A stretch of 64,000 bases of DNA from Taiwanofungus camphoratus. Its lineage: Eukaryota; Basidiomycota; Agaricomycetes; Polyporales; Taiwanofungaceae. The notes under the pieces are model-generated. The model saw nothing but the letters and a program-made list of their open reading frames with translations. It was not told where the DNA came from and made no database searches. A program made the translations under genes and the position numbers. The stretch spans positions 992,001-1,056,000 of the forward strand of contig CP021230.1 in the NCBI GenBank assembly GCA_003999685.1. Direction: 5' to 3'. This document shows positions 33,786 to 47,417 of the stretch, piece after piece. Every line of letters begins with the position of its first letter. The first letter of the stretch is position 1.

Positions 33786-34301
33786 TCTCCTACAATGTGT
33801 GTATATGCAGAGGATGTTTTGTCACCTTATGATAGAGAAGGGTGCTGGCTACTAGTAATCCATATGTTTTTGTGCCAACCTGAATTAGACCGCACTGTTC
33901 AATGTCGGCGAATAAGAACTTGACTTCCTATGGGCAGATATGTCTGACAGCATTCGAAGTTTCTCTCACTCACGATACAAATCCACGTCAAACCACACCT
34001 ACCTACCACCATCAGTGGAATTATCTGAAGACCTGACCTCACATGTTACACATTTACAGTGAGCCTAGACGGAATCGATCTCAAATCAGAGCAAGTCAGC
34101 TATGGGTCTATGTTAAACGTTGAACGTGGGGGTGAGCTCTGCGCTTCTGCTCCCCATGCTGTTGCAGCGGAAGTTGAATTGGCTTGAGGTACATATATAC
34201 ATTGTCTGAAGTGTCAACGGCTAAGAGTCAGTTCGTAAACCAACAACCCAAACAAGATTGTGACAACAATGAGTATAATATCGATGTGATACGTCCACTG
34301 C
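33786..34301. other. Intergenic, no gene recognised
   Basis: About 515 bp between the transposon and the 3' end of the F-box gene. Normal base composition returns after about 33900. Confidence 0.55.
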
Positions 34302-36395
34302 TCACTCGTAACATAAGATAAATATCCTGCCCTCTCTTACCGAGATGATAACTGCCCCCTGCGATTGGTCGATGTTGATCGTCTCGACAGTGTCTAGATC
34401 AAGTTCCCCAGGTATCTCAAGAGTTCTGACAACCCCTTCCGTGTACTTATCTTGTTCCTTATTGGCGGTAACTCGAGGGCTTTCGCGCTCGCTTGTAACA
34501 GGTGGGAACGATACGAAACAAAGTCGTTTCGCGTCTCCTTCGTCTCCTTCCTTTTCCTCCATATCAACATACTCCACCCATACCGCGTGCCCAAAATCCA
34601 CCGCCATGAGAGGCCGAGGCCGCTCAGCCTGGCCTATCCCTTCTTCCCCTTCCTCATCCACGCCGTCTAGAACGCAGACCACTTCGAACGGCTGGGTCAC
34701 GTACCACATACGCATCATTGACTGCGAAAGTTCCGAATTGTTGTACTCGGAATCAGAATCTGCTTCTTTATTTGATTCACCGTCATAACCGGCATGAACA
34801 TTGTGGGGCTCGACCAGGGGTACTCTGAAGTAGTGTTGCGCGAGGACATAGCGAGTTCGGTGCGATTCCATGTCGTGGTCTGCCAGTAGCACCACTGTGC
34901 AACTCAGACGCGGTACAGTGGGCAAAGTCGGCCACCACTGTCGCACAAAATGTGCGCTTTCAGGATACCATGGCGGGAATGGGAACGGATTAAGAGGTAC
35001 ATGTGCAGATACGTCGCCATTGGGATAGTCGTCAGGAGGATCGGCAGGGATTGTGTCGTTGGATGAAGATGTATCACTTGCCGAGTCCGAGACGTGCGAG
35101 GGGAAGATGAAGGGGGAGGACATAGTACTAGCGGGACCCACACGGGCGGATATAGTAGGGACGAATGAGCTAGCAGAAGATGATGGTCTGATGTATCGCT
35201 GCAAGATATAGATAGGATAGAAATACTGGTAGGCAACGTCGCACTCTTCTGCGTGGATGACGATGTGTTCTTTATAAAGAATACAAGACCAATTTGATGA
35301 CATCGACTATAAGGGAACAATGTTCATCAGTACTCATAAATGATATACCGATACACTGTCGGAGAGGACTTACGCATTCGATACCAGTGTCTATGAATAC
35401 GTATTCCTCCTTGTCCCAATCCAATAATGCATAGAGTCCGATGGTATTCGACGAGGACACCCAGACGAAGGCAGACAGTAACCTCGAAGATGGATCGAGA
35501 AGGAACACATTCATTACCACACCAATCGTCTTGAACGTAGCCAAACGTGTGAAGATCGGCGTCAATGCTTCCGCCTCTCCATCTATGGACGTCTCTGTCT
35601 CGGAGTCCGGAAAGTGCAACTTCATGAGCACGAATTCCATTAAGCGATCATCGTATCTAGAAAGCCAGCGAACATCAGTCATTCGAACACAAATACATCG
35701 ACTACGTCAAAGCCTACGTTCGGTGAAGCACCTTGGCCATCGTAAAGAAGACGGTGCGAATTTCGAACTCTACCCGGCATTTCCAGAGCTCCCATCGTTC
35801 GTTGGGATCCCACTCTGCTAGGCATCGATCGCGATGGACGTCCCAACACACCACCTTGCCGCTCTTAGTAGCACATAAACTATAGCTCGACGTTATGGGT
35901 GAAAGCCAGTCGACCTCTTCATTGGGCGGGGCGCTGATCACTTTGTACCACTTCTTTGGCCGATCTTCATCGTCATCCGGGCCGTCGATGTAAGGCGAGG
36001 AGCTGCACGGCCGCGGTGTGCGCGTGAGCCAGGCAGTCTCGAGACGAATTGCCTTATTGACTGCACAGACAAGTTGCTCAGTGGAGAGGTCGGATAGACG
36101 TTGGAAACCCGCTAGCGGCAGAGCACGACAGCGTCGAAGCAGGGCCACCGCTAGATTGCGAAACACTGGTCTGGTCGTAGCAAAGTCATGGAGCGACCTA
36201 CAAGTCTGAAAACAAGGGCCCTGGATCTATATTTTGCCTGAATGGATCAAAACACAGACTCACAAGCTGCACGGATTGTATATCCCGAAGATCCAAATGT
36301 TGAGCAACGTTCAGCAAGAGATCATAAGGCAACGTATTTAGTGTCATTCTTTCCTGCGGAGTGTCAGTCGAGCCGTTAGTCGCACTTGTTGACAT
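34302..36395 (-). CDS. F-box protein, 635 residues
   Basis: Four exons (36395-36264, 36205-35718, 35656-35374, 35306-34302). The chosen ATG opens a Ser/Thr-rich leader, followed by the F-box at residues ~16-55 (LNTLPYDLLLNVAQHLDLRDIQSVQ, then TCRSLHDF). An in-frame upstream ATG at 36479 is possible. The rest contains short beta-strand-like units, for example KSGKVVCWDVHRDRCLAEWD, suggesting a degenerate beta-propeller that would recruit substrates. Low-complexity acidic stretches occur in the last exon (DEEGEEGIGQ). It would bind Skp1 in an SCF ubiquitin ligase; the target is unknown. It is not closely related to the F-box genes at the window ends. Confidence 0.85.
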
Positions 36396-37782
36396 TCCAC
36401 CGGCGGAGAACCCTGCGTGGTGCACTCTTATCGTAGGAATATTGTGACTTGTCAAGAAATCGAGATAGATGGAAACCACAATCTGTGAGTCGACGCGCTG
36501 GGCCTACACAGCAAAGGATGGTATACAGAAACCCTCTTGATGTCCAAGAGAAAGGAGATGCAGATATGGCAGGAAGACACTGTCAAGTTTCTGGGAGCCG
36601 TATTCCAAGGGGAAGGCAAAACTCGGTAGCCCAAATGCGCGGAAACCGCTCGGAGACCGCGTAAGGTAGTTGCAGCCACCACGTGATCAAAGAATACAAC
36701 GCGACTTTCCAAGCCAGACTCGCACCATCTTTTCGAGACAATCGCTAGTTCAAAGATAGTCAATTGTGTCGTGGAACTCATTGTCTTTGCCAAACTCGCT
36801 TTACTAGGTATGATTCACTCTTGCTCTATCATCACAATGGATCGGAAGACCTGAGTTGATCTCCGGTAGTGTTCACTGGAGCAACGGATGCACAACGTAT
36901 GTAGGGTTCTTATCCCGTATCCTAGCTGAGAAGCATGCAGCAACGCCATTCATTGCATCAACACTCGTGTGCGCTCCGTTGTTGAGCTTGGTTCACTGAG
37001 TGGCTTCTCTTACTGGATGTGCTCGAGCAAGTCACTCTAGAAACTCTGGGATCGCATTCCAAATTAATGGAACAACTACTTTGATCTAGCTTGCAAGTCA
37101 GTATGAACTTGTGTATACTTGTGTCTTCACGATAGGATTCTGCGCATGCGTTATTGCCATTCAAACGACTCATCGGTGCAGCGGCCGTTTTCTAGCTTTT
37201 CAGAACAATCACATCCTCGGAACAAATTTATACTATCATACCTCAATTCTACTTGTACTGTTTGTTATGCATGAAATTCTGTGCAGGAGCAAAATACGTC
37301 GAATCTTGCATTCGAGATTCTGACAATGAAGCACATTTGATTTAAGATTCCTGAACTTACGTATTACGGGGGCCATTTCAGTATTACCTGTGAACCCAGA
37401 TGGCTGTCGAGCCTCCTAAGCAATGATCAGCTACAAGTAGCTTATAGACTAAGAATTGTTGTTCATTTTGAACACTTGCCTGATTAGGCACTCTGTGTCC
37501 CAGAGTCAGACAGATCATTAATTCGACCGTTTTTAGCGAAGGGACAACTCCATCATATTGTGAGCATCGTGGGGTTGTGCTTGCTTGGCCTTCTTAACTC
37601 TCGCCCCTCACTTCCCACCGGACGGGCTTACCGCTGGCGATCTCTCTTTCCGCGGGTTGCCCCCATTTGCAAGACCCCACTTGAACGGAGTACCGATCAC
37701 ATAACACATACCTTTTGGAGCAAGAAGCATTCAATCTATCACTTTCGTTTGTTACGAACCCTCTTTTACTGGCCTCCTTGCC
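36396..37782. other. Intergenic, divergent promoter region
   Basis: About 1.4 kb between the leftward F-box gene and the rightward RhoGAP gene. A 113-codon minus-strand frame at 36452-36793 reads partly protein-like (SKRWCESGLESRVVFFD) and could be an upstream exon or a relic, but no splice to the F-box gene is evident. Confidence 0.4.
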
Positions 37783-40700
37783 ATGGCCCCACGACGTGGT
37801 GCTCCGTCTGCCAACTCATTGAGCCCTCCGGAAGTTGTAGTGCCAGGCCCAGGCGGCGCATCTCCTGGCACCTCACCTCGTTCTGCTTCGCCTTCAAGCG
37901 GCTTCACGCAATTCCTTTCGAGACCAACGAAATGGTTCAATCGTTCCAGCTCTGGGAGCGCAGGTCGTGCGTCAATAAGCTCCAATGAACCGAGATCCAG
38001 TACAAGCTCAACAGGGAGAAAACCCAAGATATCCCACCCTACTGATCCTCGTCCTATCCTGGACAATCTATTAGCAGAGAAGAGCGTGACTGCGGCAAGC
38101 AGGTAAGTCCTTTTGTTGGGTGTGGTTTCTCTTCAATTGCTCCCAGAACACGCGTCACTTTCTTCCATTATGTTCACTCGGCTACTCACTGTGTCTTTAT
38201 ACTCGGTGATCCAATAAGACGAGTGGCGGAATGCCATCAGAGATATAAAGCTGAAATAGGCAAGGGCAACAATGGAGTCACCACCAGCGTCCCCGGCGCG
38301 CTTCTTCGGCTGCAAAGTTCGGCTGAGCTTGAGACGTGCGCTCCATTACTCGCGATTTTGTCTTTATAGACGTGCGGGGATACCAACAAGCGATCACCGT
38401 TTTTGGTACAATTCATGCTTTGACACCGAGTGTGGAAGCAAATCTGGAGCGTATGTGTATCAGCAGCTCACTTTGTCTTGCATTGGAGAATTATGTGGAG
38501 CTTATGTGGAGCTTTAAACGAGACGATTTTGGAAGAGCACGCAATGCCCACAAGCCTCGAAGGGTTTTTGGACAACGAATAAGTTGTTCCAAATTGTTTC
38601 TGCTTTGTCCTAGAATTTAAACAGGAAGGGAATGCTTACGACACTGTCTAAAGTCCCGTGGTGGCAAAAGGCCCGACTCGCTGGTTTAGATTCGGGGTAT
38701 GTTAGGAGCATCGGTATATTATCGTGCCGGTTTAGTACGATATATGAGCTTGGACCAAAGAGGTTCGAGACGAGCTAGCTGGGTGTACCGGCACCGAGAT
38801 AGCAATTTCACACTAGTAGATCTGCGTGTCCTTCACATTCAACTTTTCTTCTGCTTGAGTTAGCACGCACACAAGTAATTCAAGCTGACATTCATCGATC
38901 CCAGGTCCGTGGTTGATCTGTCGCTTTCCAGCAATACGACTCTCGTTAATCGGTCGAGGATAGGGTCTCCCCGCACGCCTTCATCACCTTCACACCCTGC
39001 GTTATCACGAGGTCTTGGTGACTTACGCAACATTTCACGTAAACCTTGGTCGAAGTCGGCAGATGACCTTGGCAAAATCTCCTCTCAAATCTCCTCCCCT
39101 ACATTAACACCTATTGATACAACTTTTCACGGCAAGGTAGAACACTATAGGAATAACCGTTCCGAGAGCATTGGTAGTATCAGTAATGCTCCTTCGCCGT
39201 CAGATTACTCTGTAATGTCAGGGCAGAAAACTTACCCCTTTCCTGTCTACAAGCCATCTGAACCACTATCGACGTCTCCTCCCCAGCGCCCGAGCGTTCA
39301 GTTGCCTTCACCTCCTGTCAGTTCTACCGGGGCCCCATTGACTCCTACGAGCTCGAATTCGGGATCGCATGTTCATTCTCGCTCCCACTCCTTCACCCCA
39401 CGTCTCCCGTCGAAGCTATCGTCACCAAAGATGTCACTTGTACCTCCTCCAAGTCCAAAGAGAAAAGGTTCAGCATCGTCAGAGCGACAACCAGAGAAGG
39501 AACGCGAGAAGAACCTATCTGGTGGTAGTGGTGGACAAGGGCACTCTGCGCGATCGCCGTTTCCTTTCAACCTCAGCGGTGGTGCAAATGGTGGCAACAA
39601 GGCACTGTCATCGCCAGGTGGTACTATTACAACTGACGATGGCATAAATCCTCTCCCTACCCCGATGTTTTCAGCGCCACCTGTGATTGTGGAACCACAG
39701 AGTGAAGGGGAGAAGGGGGGGAGGCAAGACAAACGGACGTCTCAAGTTATATATTATTCAGGATTCGTCAATCGTCTTATGGATTTCTCACCTTCAGTCA
39801 TGAGCGTCCGTGCCAATCACTCTTATATGAGTGGAGGTGGAGCCTCCACGCTATCGAAAGGCTGGAAACCGTTCAAATTGGTGCTCAAAGGTTCAAAACT
39901 ATATTTTTACAAGCCTCCGAGCGATCGTAGTGCCGCAGTGAAAGAGCTTTTCCCGACGGAATTGGTGGCAATACTTGAAGACGAGGGTCTAGTTGAAGAG
40001 GATGTCGATGAAAATAACGCTGGAGAGGGTTGGAGAGGAGGCGGGAAGGCGAGGGATAGAGACGAAGCGCGCAAGAAGCGGGCTTATTGGGGTAGGAGCA
40101 CCCATCCCTCCTTAATTTTTGGGAACGGAATCGAGCGCGGAACATTCGAGGCGCTAATCCATGAGGCTGTCTTCGGCACCACCTTTCTTACATCGACAAG
40201 CCCTAGTCCGAAAGAAGACGAGATGCAAATACTGAATGATGTGCCTGTCGAGAACTTGCAACACGAACAGATCGTATTGGAAGCTATGCCTGTGGAAGAG
40301 GTGTTGGCGAAGAAAGATCAGCAAAAGCCCCCAAGGTACAAATCGGACTGGCGGGATTATTCAGCGACAGTTATGTTCAGCTTACCCTCCCTCGTTGGCC
40401 GACCGATCTTCGAAGCGGAGTTCATTCGCTGCTGCTCAAATCTTCTCAATGGTGCAGAGGAAGACGTCAAGGCAGAAGAGAGTAGTAGGGTCTGTTGGCT
40501 CGCAAGCAAATACTTGGATTACTATGGCAGTCCTGTTGCTCGTGAAGTTTGGGAGGATTGGCGACAAGAGATGATCCCTGACTTTCCGTCGGATGTCAAT
40601 GCTAGTGTGGCACTAGGCGGTGTCCCCCAGTCCTCCTCCATGCAAGCTCTGTATTCTCCATCCCCTCGACTCGATACTTCTTCACCTGCAGGAGAAGCGG

Positions 40701-43700
40701 GGTTGTCTCCGAACTTAGGAACTTTCTCGCCCAGACCAGGAGACAATCAGAAAATAATGTCTATTGTGGAGGCGCTCAAGGAGCCCCTGTCGGTACCCAT
40801 GGCATCAACATCAGCTGCACTTTCCTCTCCTGTCCCTCCGACAGCGTTGCGTGCTGCATTACAAAAGGAAGGACTCACAAGGAACACTCTAGTCTCTCTG
40901 GATGTACAGTTGGTCGCACGCAGTTTGACTGTTTTCCAACGCAGGTTGTTGAGGCGAATACCGGACAACCTTACTGCTGACCTATGTCTTGGACCAGAAC
41001 CCTCTGAACCCCAGGATTCTGTTGTCCCTGCTGATGAGACAGCTGCAAATTCTTCGACATCAAGCCTCGCACCTTTTGTCGGGAGTGACGATGGTCCGCA
41101 TTGGCTCACAAGGATGATTTTGATCCAGACTCTCCTACCGGAACAGGCTGGTGCAGGCGGTTCAGAGTCATATTCCCCCGAGCATCGAAATGGGGCGACT
41201 TCTCGTACCCATTCTCGCTCCGAAGTCATTTCTGTGTGGGCGAAGGTGGGTGAAGTATGTCATCGAACGGGGGATGACTGCTCCTGGCGTGCCATATCTG
41301 CAGCGCTGTGTTCGTGTCCAATTGCTCGATTAGACAAGGTCTGGAAACGTGTGGATGTGGAAGCATTATCTTTTGTACACTCTTGGACTCAACCTCAGGA
41401 GAGAACTGAATCCAGGGATATAGGAGTGCCAAAAACTGTTCCTTGGGCCGGCGATGTCAAGAAGGAAATCCGAGATGCCTTGGACATGGCGAGATTCGGT
41501 GACGGAGATGAATGGCAACTGAGTTCTCTCATTAATGCTCGTGAGAAATTCGAGGCTTTACGAACTACATTTTCCTTGTGCACTAGACGATCTGAGCGAG
41601 AAACGGTGGAAACAGAGGACGTTGAAGCCTTGGCAAAGTACTGGCAAAGTGTACTGGAAGATCGCCATGTCAACCCAACAGCAATCAAATTTATTCGGTA
41701 CGTCATGAAACGTCCATTCACGCAGTCCTGCACTGCGTTTACTCATCCGACTTTTTCAAGCGTGGATCAATTCATGTCGCTTTCTCTTGCAGCAGAACCT
41801 CGACGCAGGGGCCTTTTCGAACCTTATTATTGGACGCGTCAGACCTCTCAGCAGAATTTGCACCCTCTAGCGGCGCTCCTATTCCCAGAGCCCTTGCCTA
41901 CGGTAACATTCGTCAATCGAGAGCTTATTTCTCGAGGTCGCCTCGAGAGTAACGCTTCAAGTTTCAACATGCAAGAATTGCAGCATATCCGCGAAGCTCG
42001 GTCCAGGCCTAGTGAGGAACGTGCGATAAGATCGGACTCGGCGAAGCTGAGTGGTATAGACCTCGGTGGTACAATTCTACCAATTTACGATGGTGAGCTT
42101 CTGCTCCTTGTCCAAGCTGGATCGGAAACTTCAACATCGTCACGGCCGTCTTCGCGCGCACCTTCTCGACCTCCGAGTTCTATTGCAGATTCTCCAACTT
42201 CCGAGAAAGCGTTTAGCCGCAGCCCGTCGATCCGGATCACCTCTGGTTCTTCGCAAGGGTTAGATCGTAAGCCAAGCGTAGTTCGTCGCAATTCATTGCC
42301 TTCTATATCCCAACGGACGAGTCTCGTGATCCCTGAGGTAACGTCTGAAAGGCCCCTTCGCGTCATAGTGCAGGCCGGTACTTTGGATCGATTAGTGGAT
42401 ATCTTGGTGCATGGTCTCCAAGGTGTTTCCGTCTCCGTTTCCGACGACAATGGAGAAATGCCGCTGAATGACAAGAAGACGAGGGAGGTTAAAGTGGACA
42501 TGGATGACTTCTCAGAAGTTTGGTGGAACGTTTATCGGAGCTTTGTGACTCCGCAGGTGTTGTTTGAGGTACGTCTCTAATATGTATCAGCCTCACTGTA
42601 GCTAACATAAAGTGTAGTTCCTACGGAAAAGATACATCAGCGCACATCTCAGGCAGTCCTCATCAGCAGCAGAGCTCAATGATGTACTTCGTGCCCGTTC
42701 AGAAGTGTTAGAGACTTTGAACGAGTGGATCAATAGGGGTGGCGGCGCTCAAGATGCTCTCGATGATGCGCAACTTTACACTTCCTTCCAGTCGTTCCTC
42801 AGTTCTTCTGCCGAGCAGTATTTATTAGAGTGTACCATGGCGGAGGGATCTAGCCTTAGTCAATCATTCGATGTCCTTCATCAACTTAGGGCAACGTTAC
42901 GTCTGTCCTTCATCTCACAGACTATGAGGCCTTCAATTCGACGACCCTCTACTCCAAACTGTCCCGTGGATGGCTTGGGGTTGCGAAGTTTTGGCTCCGA
43001 AATTCCGAATCTCGACGATCTCGATGCTGAAGGCCTAGTGAACAATTTGGATTCGATGGCAATTGCTGCCTTTCATAATATCAACCAAGAGGTATTTCGA
43101 AAATGTAATGTCAGACAGATACAAACATAAGACTGACCATCCTTACAGGATCTGCTCATGACTTGTGATCTACTCGAAGTTCAATCAGCAGATCGAACCG
43201 GCTGGTTTCTCTCCCGCGAACCCAATTCAGTGGCTGATGAAATCGAGATTCAATGCATGAGTTCTTACATCGCCGAGGTCGAGCCATCATCGATGATCTC
43301 TGAGCTCACACAAGATACGTTATATCGTCTACTCCCACCGTCAGTTCGGAGTAGCATCCGCGCATTCGGGATTTTACGCAAATGGCTAGTGTCTAAACTG
43401 GTTGCCCTTCGACTGGGTCTCCGTAATCGCCAGGCAAGGATGGAACTCATGCTTCGAGCTATCGAAATTTGTCGTCTTCGTAGCGCTGACTCTAGTGTTA
43501 CCGATCTGTCCCTTTCTGAACATCCATGCATCCGATCTTTCGTTGAAGCAGTCCTCACCTCCGCCATCCTGAGTGTCGAGAGTCGCTTGTATCACCGTGC
43601 TTGGCAGAACGTTGCGCTAACTCGTGGCACAGCCTGTGATACATTGTCTGCTTTGTTGAGCAAGCCCCATACTACATCGGTTACTTCCAGAAACCCGTTG

Positions 43701-45822
43701 ACAGTAGATGTTGGATGGCTTATGGAGAAGATGGTAGAAATCATCAGTGCGCCCGATGTGCTAGACTCTGCGAGCTCGGAGAGCTTGAGTCTTGTCAATT
43801 TTGATAAGCGCAGGTGTGTACACTGCATTATTGTCTCGCCACAGAAACTGATCCGAATACAGGTCGCTCTATACACTTGTAACCAGTGCATCTGGTTTGC
43901 TAGGGAACAATAAAGCCCGTCAACACCGTCACATCGACCGACATGATTTTGAGCGCCTGAACAATATCGAGAAGGAGCTCAGCCGTATACGGTTTGATCT
44001 CCGAGCTATCCGGGAAGATGCTCATCGCGAAATTGCACAGTCCGGTCCTACAGGTACCTCGCTGTCCAAAAGAAATTATCGCCCGTTCCTGGCCCTAGTT
44101 ACTCTCCAGCAAGAAAAGAACAAGCGAGACCGGTATCTTCGCGACCGTCTCATTAGAGAAAAGAGACAAGAACAGCAGCGGCATGAAAAGCGAGAAGAGT
44201 ACCTAAATAAGGCGATGAATGCACGCCGACCCGCCACGGCTGCACAAAAGCAACATCGCAATAAGAAGAGCGTGTCTTCTGCATTCCTCCAGTTTATGCG
44301 GCCGATCTCAAGTGCCTTCTCATCAGAGAATATCTCTTCCACTGGTGTTAAACGTAGCCCAGCCGAACTCGACTTTGTACCTACTCATAAGCCGTCCTTA
44401 GTCTTGAGCGTTGTTGACGCACAGGTGGCACAATTTGCCAACAATGAGCGTTCCTTCACCTTTCAGCTTGATACCGAAGACGGAGGACACTACCTACTGC
44501 AAGCAATTGGCAGATCGGAAATGAAGAAATGGATGGATACCATAGAGCACGTCTCGAAGATGGCTGCCAAACGCCGATTAACCTACCTTGGACAGAACTC
44601 CAAAATGCAACTCTCGGACCACCTTTTGAGTCGCCCTGTGACAGCTTCTCGAGACCCTCGAGCCGGTGTGTATACAGAAGCCGCTAATGGTATTCTTCTG
44701 CTGACTCAGCCGCAGTGTTTGGAGTGGAACTAGATTTTCTGCTCGAGCGCGAAGCGGGCTTTGGCGAGGTTCAGCCGGGTGCCATTCCTTCAGTTGTTGA
44801 GCGCCTGGTCACCGAAGTGGAGAAGCGAGGTCTGACTGAAATCGGCATCTGTACGGTTTTCTTATTTTGGACATTGAATGCGACATTCATCGTCTCGCCA
44901 TAGATCGTATTGCTGGTGCTCATTCTGAAGTGAACGCATATAAAGACGCCTTGAACCGAGGTACGATCATTACCATGCAGGTTGTGCGACAACGTTTAAA
45001 ATTTCTATCACATTATACAGGCGACTGGCCGATCACCTCTTCGACCGACATCCACGCTGTTTGCGATCTGATCAAAGGATGGTTCCGTGTCCTTCCAGGA
45101 GGCATATTCCCCTCATGTTCGTATAACGAAATATTGGCGGCTGCAGGTGCGACCTTCTGGCTTCATCCACGTGGTTACCATCCACTAGACTGAACCTTAC
45201 TTTGTCGTCTGGCAGCGCTGGACGGAGTTGATCTGGAATCCAGGCTTTCCAGCATACGGAAGGTGGTGCATACTCTTCCCAATTCTAACTTCGATCTCCT
45301 CAAACGTATAGTCGAGCATCTTGAGAAGTACGTATCATCGCCCTAGTTCAAAGCAGTAATTCATGGCGAATAATAGGGTGACAGATTACGAAGAGAACAA
45401 CCAAATGACTGCAGAATCCCTTGCTACAGTCTTCAGCCCAAACCTCTTACGTGCGCCGGATAATGACTTGGGAATGTTCTTTGCCAACATGAGTGCAGGA
45501 CACCGGGTCACGAAGATCCTCATTGCTCACGTAAGTCACAGTCATGTATCTTCCTGGCATCGCGCTTACCATAATTGCCTTCTCATAGTTTCATACCATC
45601 TTCGACATGGAAGCGGACCAGGATATTGAACTCGATCGGGAACAAGATGACTTTGAGTTTGATGCACCTATTCCCGAGGAAGACGAAGATGAAGACATAC
45701 TATGCGACGATAGACCGGAAACACCTGACGACGCATTCATAGCGAAGATACCTTCTGAACCTCCTGTCCTAGACGTCAGCATCGGAAGCCCACACTCGTT
45801 TTCGTTCCACATTCCTTCATGA
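37783..45822 (+). CDS. Multidomain PH-RasGEF-PH-RhoGAP signalling protein, 2,247 residues
   Basis: Eleven exons: 37783-38102, 38905-42568, 42618-43091, 43149-43813, 43863-44665, 44716-44850, 44904-44960, 45021-45146, 45216-45327, 45377-45530, 45589-45822. A Ser/Pro-rich, probably disordered head (~1-400) precedes a PH-like region (GWKPFKLVLKGSKLYFYK, ~420, with a long insert). A RasGEF N-terminal motif follows near 1305 (FSEVWWNVYRSF), then a CDC25-like region to ~1700 (DLLMTCDLLEVQ, RNRQARMELMLRAIEIC). A coiled, highly charged stretch leads to a second PH domain (~1855-1945). RhoGAP spans ~1975-2170 with the arginine finger in GIYRIAGA and NNQMTAESLATVFSPNLL. The tail is acidic. It should link Ras-type and Rho/Cdc42 GTPases in polar growth; RhoGAP activity is likely, exchange activity less certain. 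Confidence 0.9.
38219..38582 (+). other. Coding-like segment inside RhoGAP intron 1
   Basis: The 802-nt first intron contains an alternative chain of exons (38219-38316, 38370-38451, 38513-38582) with GT-AG borders. Joined to exon 1 it stays in frame and ends in TAA after 189 codons in total. The stretch reads protein-like (AITVFGTIHALTPSVEANLE, NETILEEHAMPTSLEGF). It could be a short isoform, the relic of another gene, or mean that exon 1 belongs to a separate small gene and the RhoGAP starts elsewhere. I do not recognise the sequence. Confidence 0.4.
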
Positions 45823-47417
45823 TAGTCAAACTCTGTCGACCTTGTCTCGTTCCTTTCACCCTCACGTATGGCATTGCTCATGGACCTATTCCTCCCTCTC
45901 CGCTCATTATCCTTGCTCAGTGGGACATCATGTTGCGCTGCTCACTGTCGTAAGCTAGTCAGGCGCGTATGTATAGTATGCTATGATACCCGCATGAAAC
46001 GCAAACCACGGACTTAGCTGCATTTATCGTGTCATCCGCCTAATAGTACGAGTATGTTATTCAGTAGGTTACTTGTCATACTACCAATCAAGATCAAATA
46101 TAGATCTGCATCTTGTATCGCACTGTGTACAAAGTGTTTGCTAATTATCCATAGTTCATCGGTGAGCTACTCAACCTGATGGATTCATCTTTCTGCACAC
46201 TATCACGGCCCAATTTGATACATTCTTTTGTCCACAAGATGGTCAAAATACCTGTAATCAGTACTTGAAACGGCTGGGTCAGAGGTACAAAAATGTAGAA
46301 CAACTATTTTCGACCGTGTTGCTTGGGTTCAACGAAATCTGTCCAATCCGCACTTCATTGAAGACTTACCGAATGGTTAAAATTCGATATTCAGCCCGAA
46401 TCGACCATAAATCGTACGGAAGGGACTATTCCATGCGTAGAAAGGTCTAATTTCACGGTGCATAGTCCTTCGGCGCTGATTTGCGGTCTTCAGTTGAAGT
46501 TCTGCAACCTCCATGGCCTGTGCTGCAGCTCTCTAGTCACCCAGAAGCTGAAGGGTCCACGCTCTTGGACCTGTAGTATATGCAATATAACACGGTATTC
46601 ATTTGATTCTCACCAGTTTCTTTTTGCCTTGTCTTGTTTCCCTCGTCAATGAGCTGCATAAGGGAGAGGCTTCGGCAAGTTCCCGTTCCGGCTGCTTAGT
46701 CACCGTGAACCTTCCGGCCTCTCCAGCTCGTACTATTCTTCCTCCATCGAAGTCTGCCAGTGGAACTGGTAGGCAATTCTTCTGAAGATATCAAGAAATC
46801 AAGGTCTTTCGGTAGCGGTTCGCCTCATCGAATGCGACTGCTTGTCTTCGTCGATATCGAGGTATATTTCGTCATTCTCGTAAGACGGCCAAGCAACTTG
46901 AAGCTGCCAAATTGTATGTAGGCAATTCCACCTTCTCCACCTTCTCCCGCTCTATGCTTGCTGGTACAAGGAGATTGGCATGGGAAACGTTACTGAACAC
47001 TTTCAAATACATATCTCATGAGACGCCGGCCGTGCCATCGTTCAGCAGTACCTTCAAGATAGGATCACAAGAATCTAGCTGTTCATATTTCCTTGTGTCA
47101 GAGGAACTCTTTGCATTGCTGGCCCAGACATATAATCTTGTGTGTCTCATGAGTGTGGATGCCTGTCAAGGATGATATATGCAATAAGACAAGTGCTGTC
47201 GATATAGCAGTCGCTATGCTTACACCGGCTAATACATCATCAAATCATACCCTCATCTTTACTGCTGCCCAGTTCTTGGGGTAGCATCCCCTGGATTTCT
47301 GCTCTCGTCCTCGCTCCTTGTCTTGTCGTGACCCATTGACAAGCTCCAGTGCGTTACACACAGCTAGCTGACTGAACTTTTCCAGGCATTTGCAATTGTA
47401 CGGGGAATAGCTAATAA
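45823..47417. other. Intergenic, no gene recognised
   Basis: About 1.6 kb. Several short open frames (46265, 46912) lack splice-supported extension or recognisable motifs. No repeat ends were seen. Confidence 0.5.
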
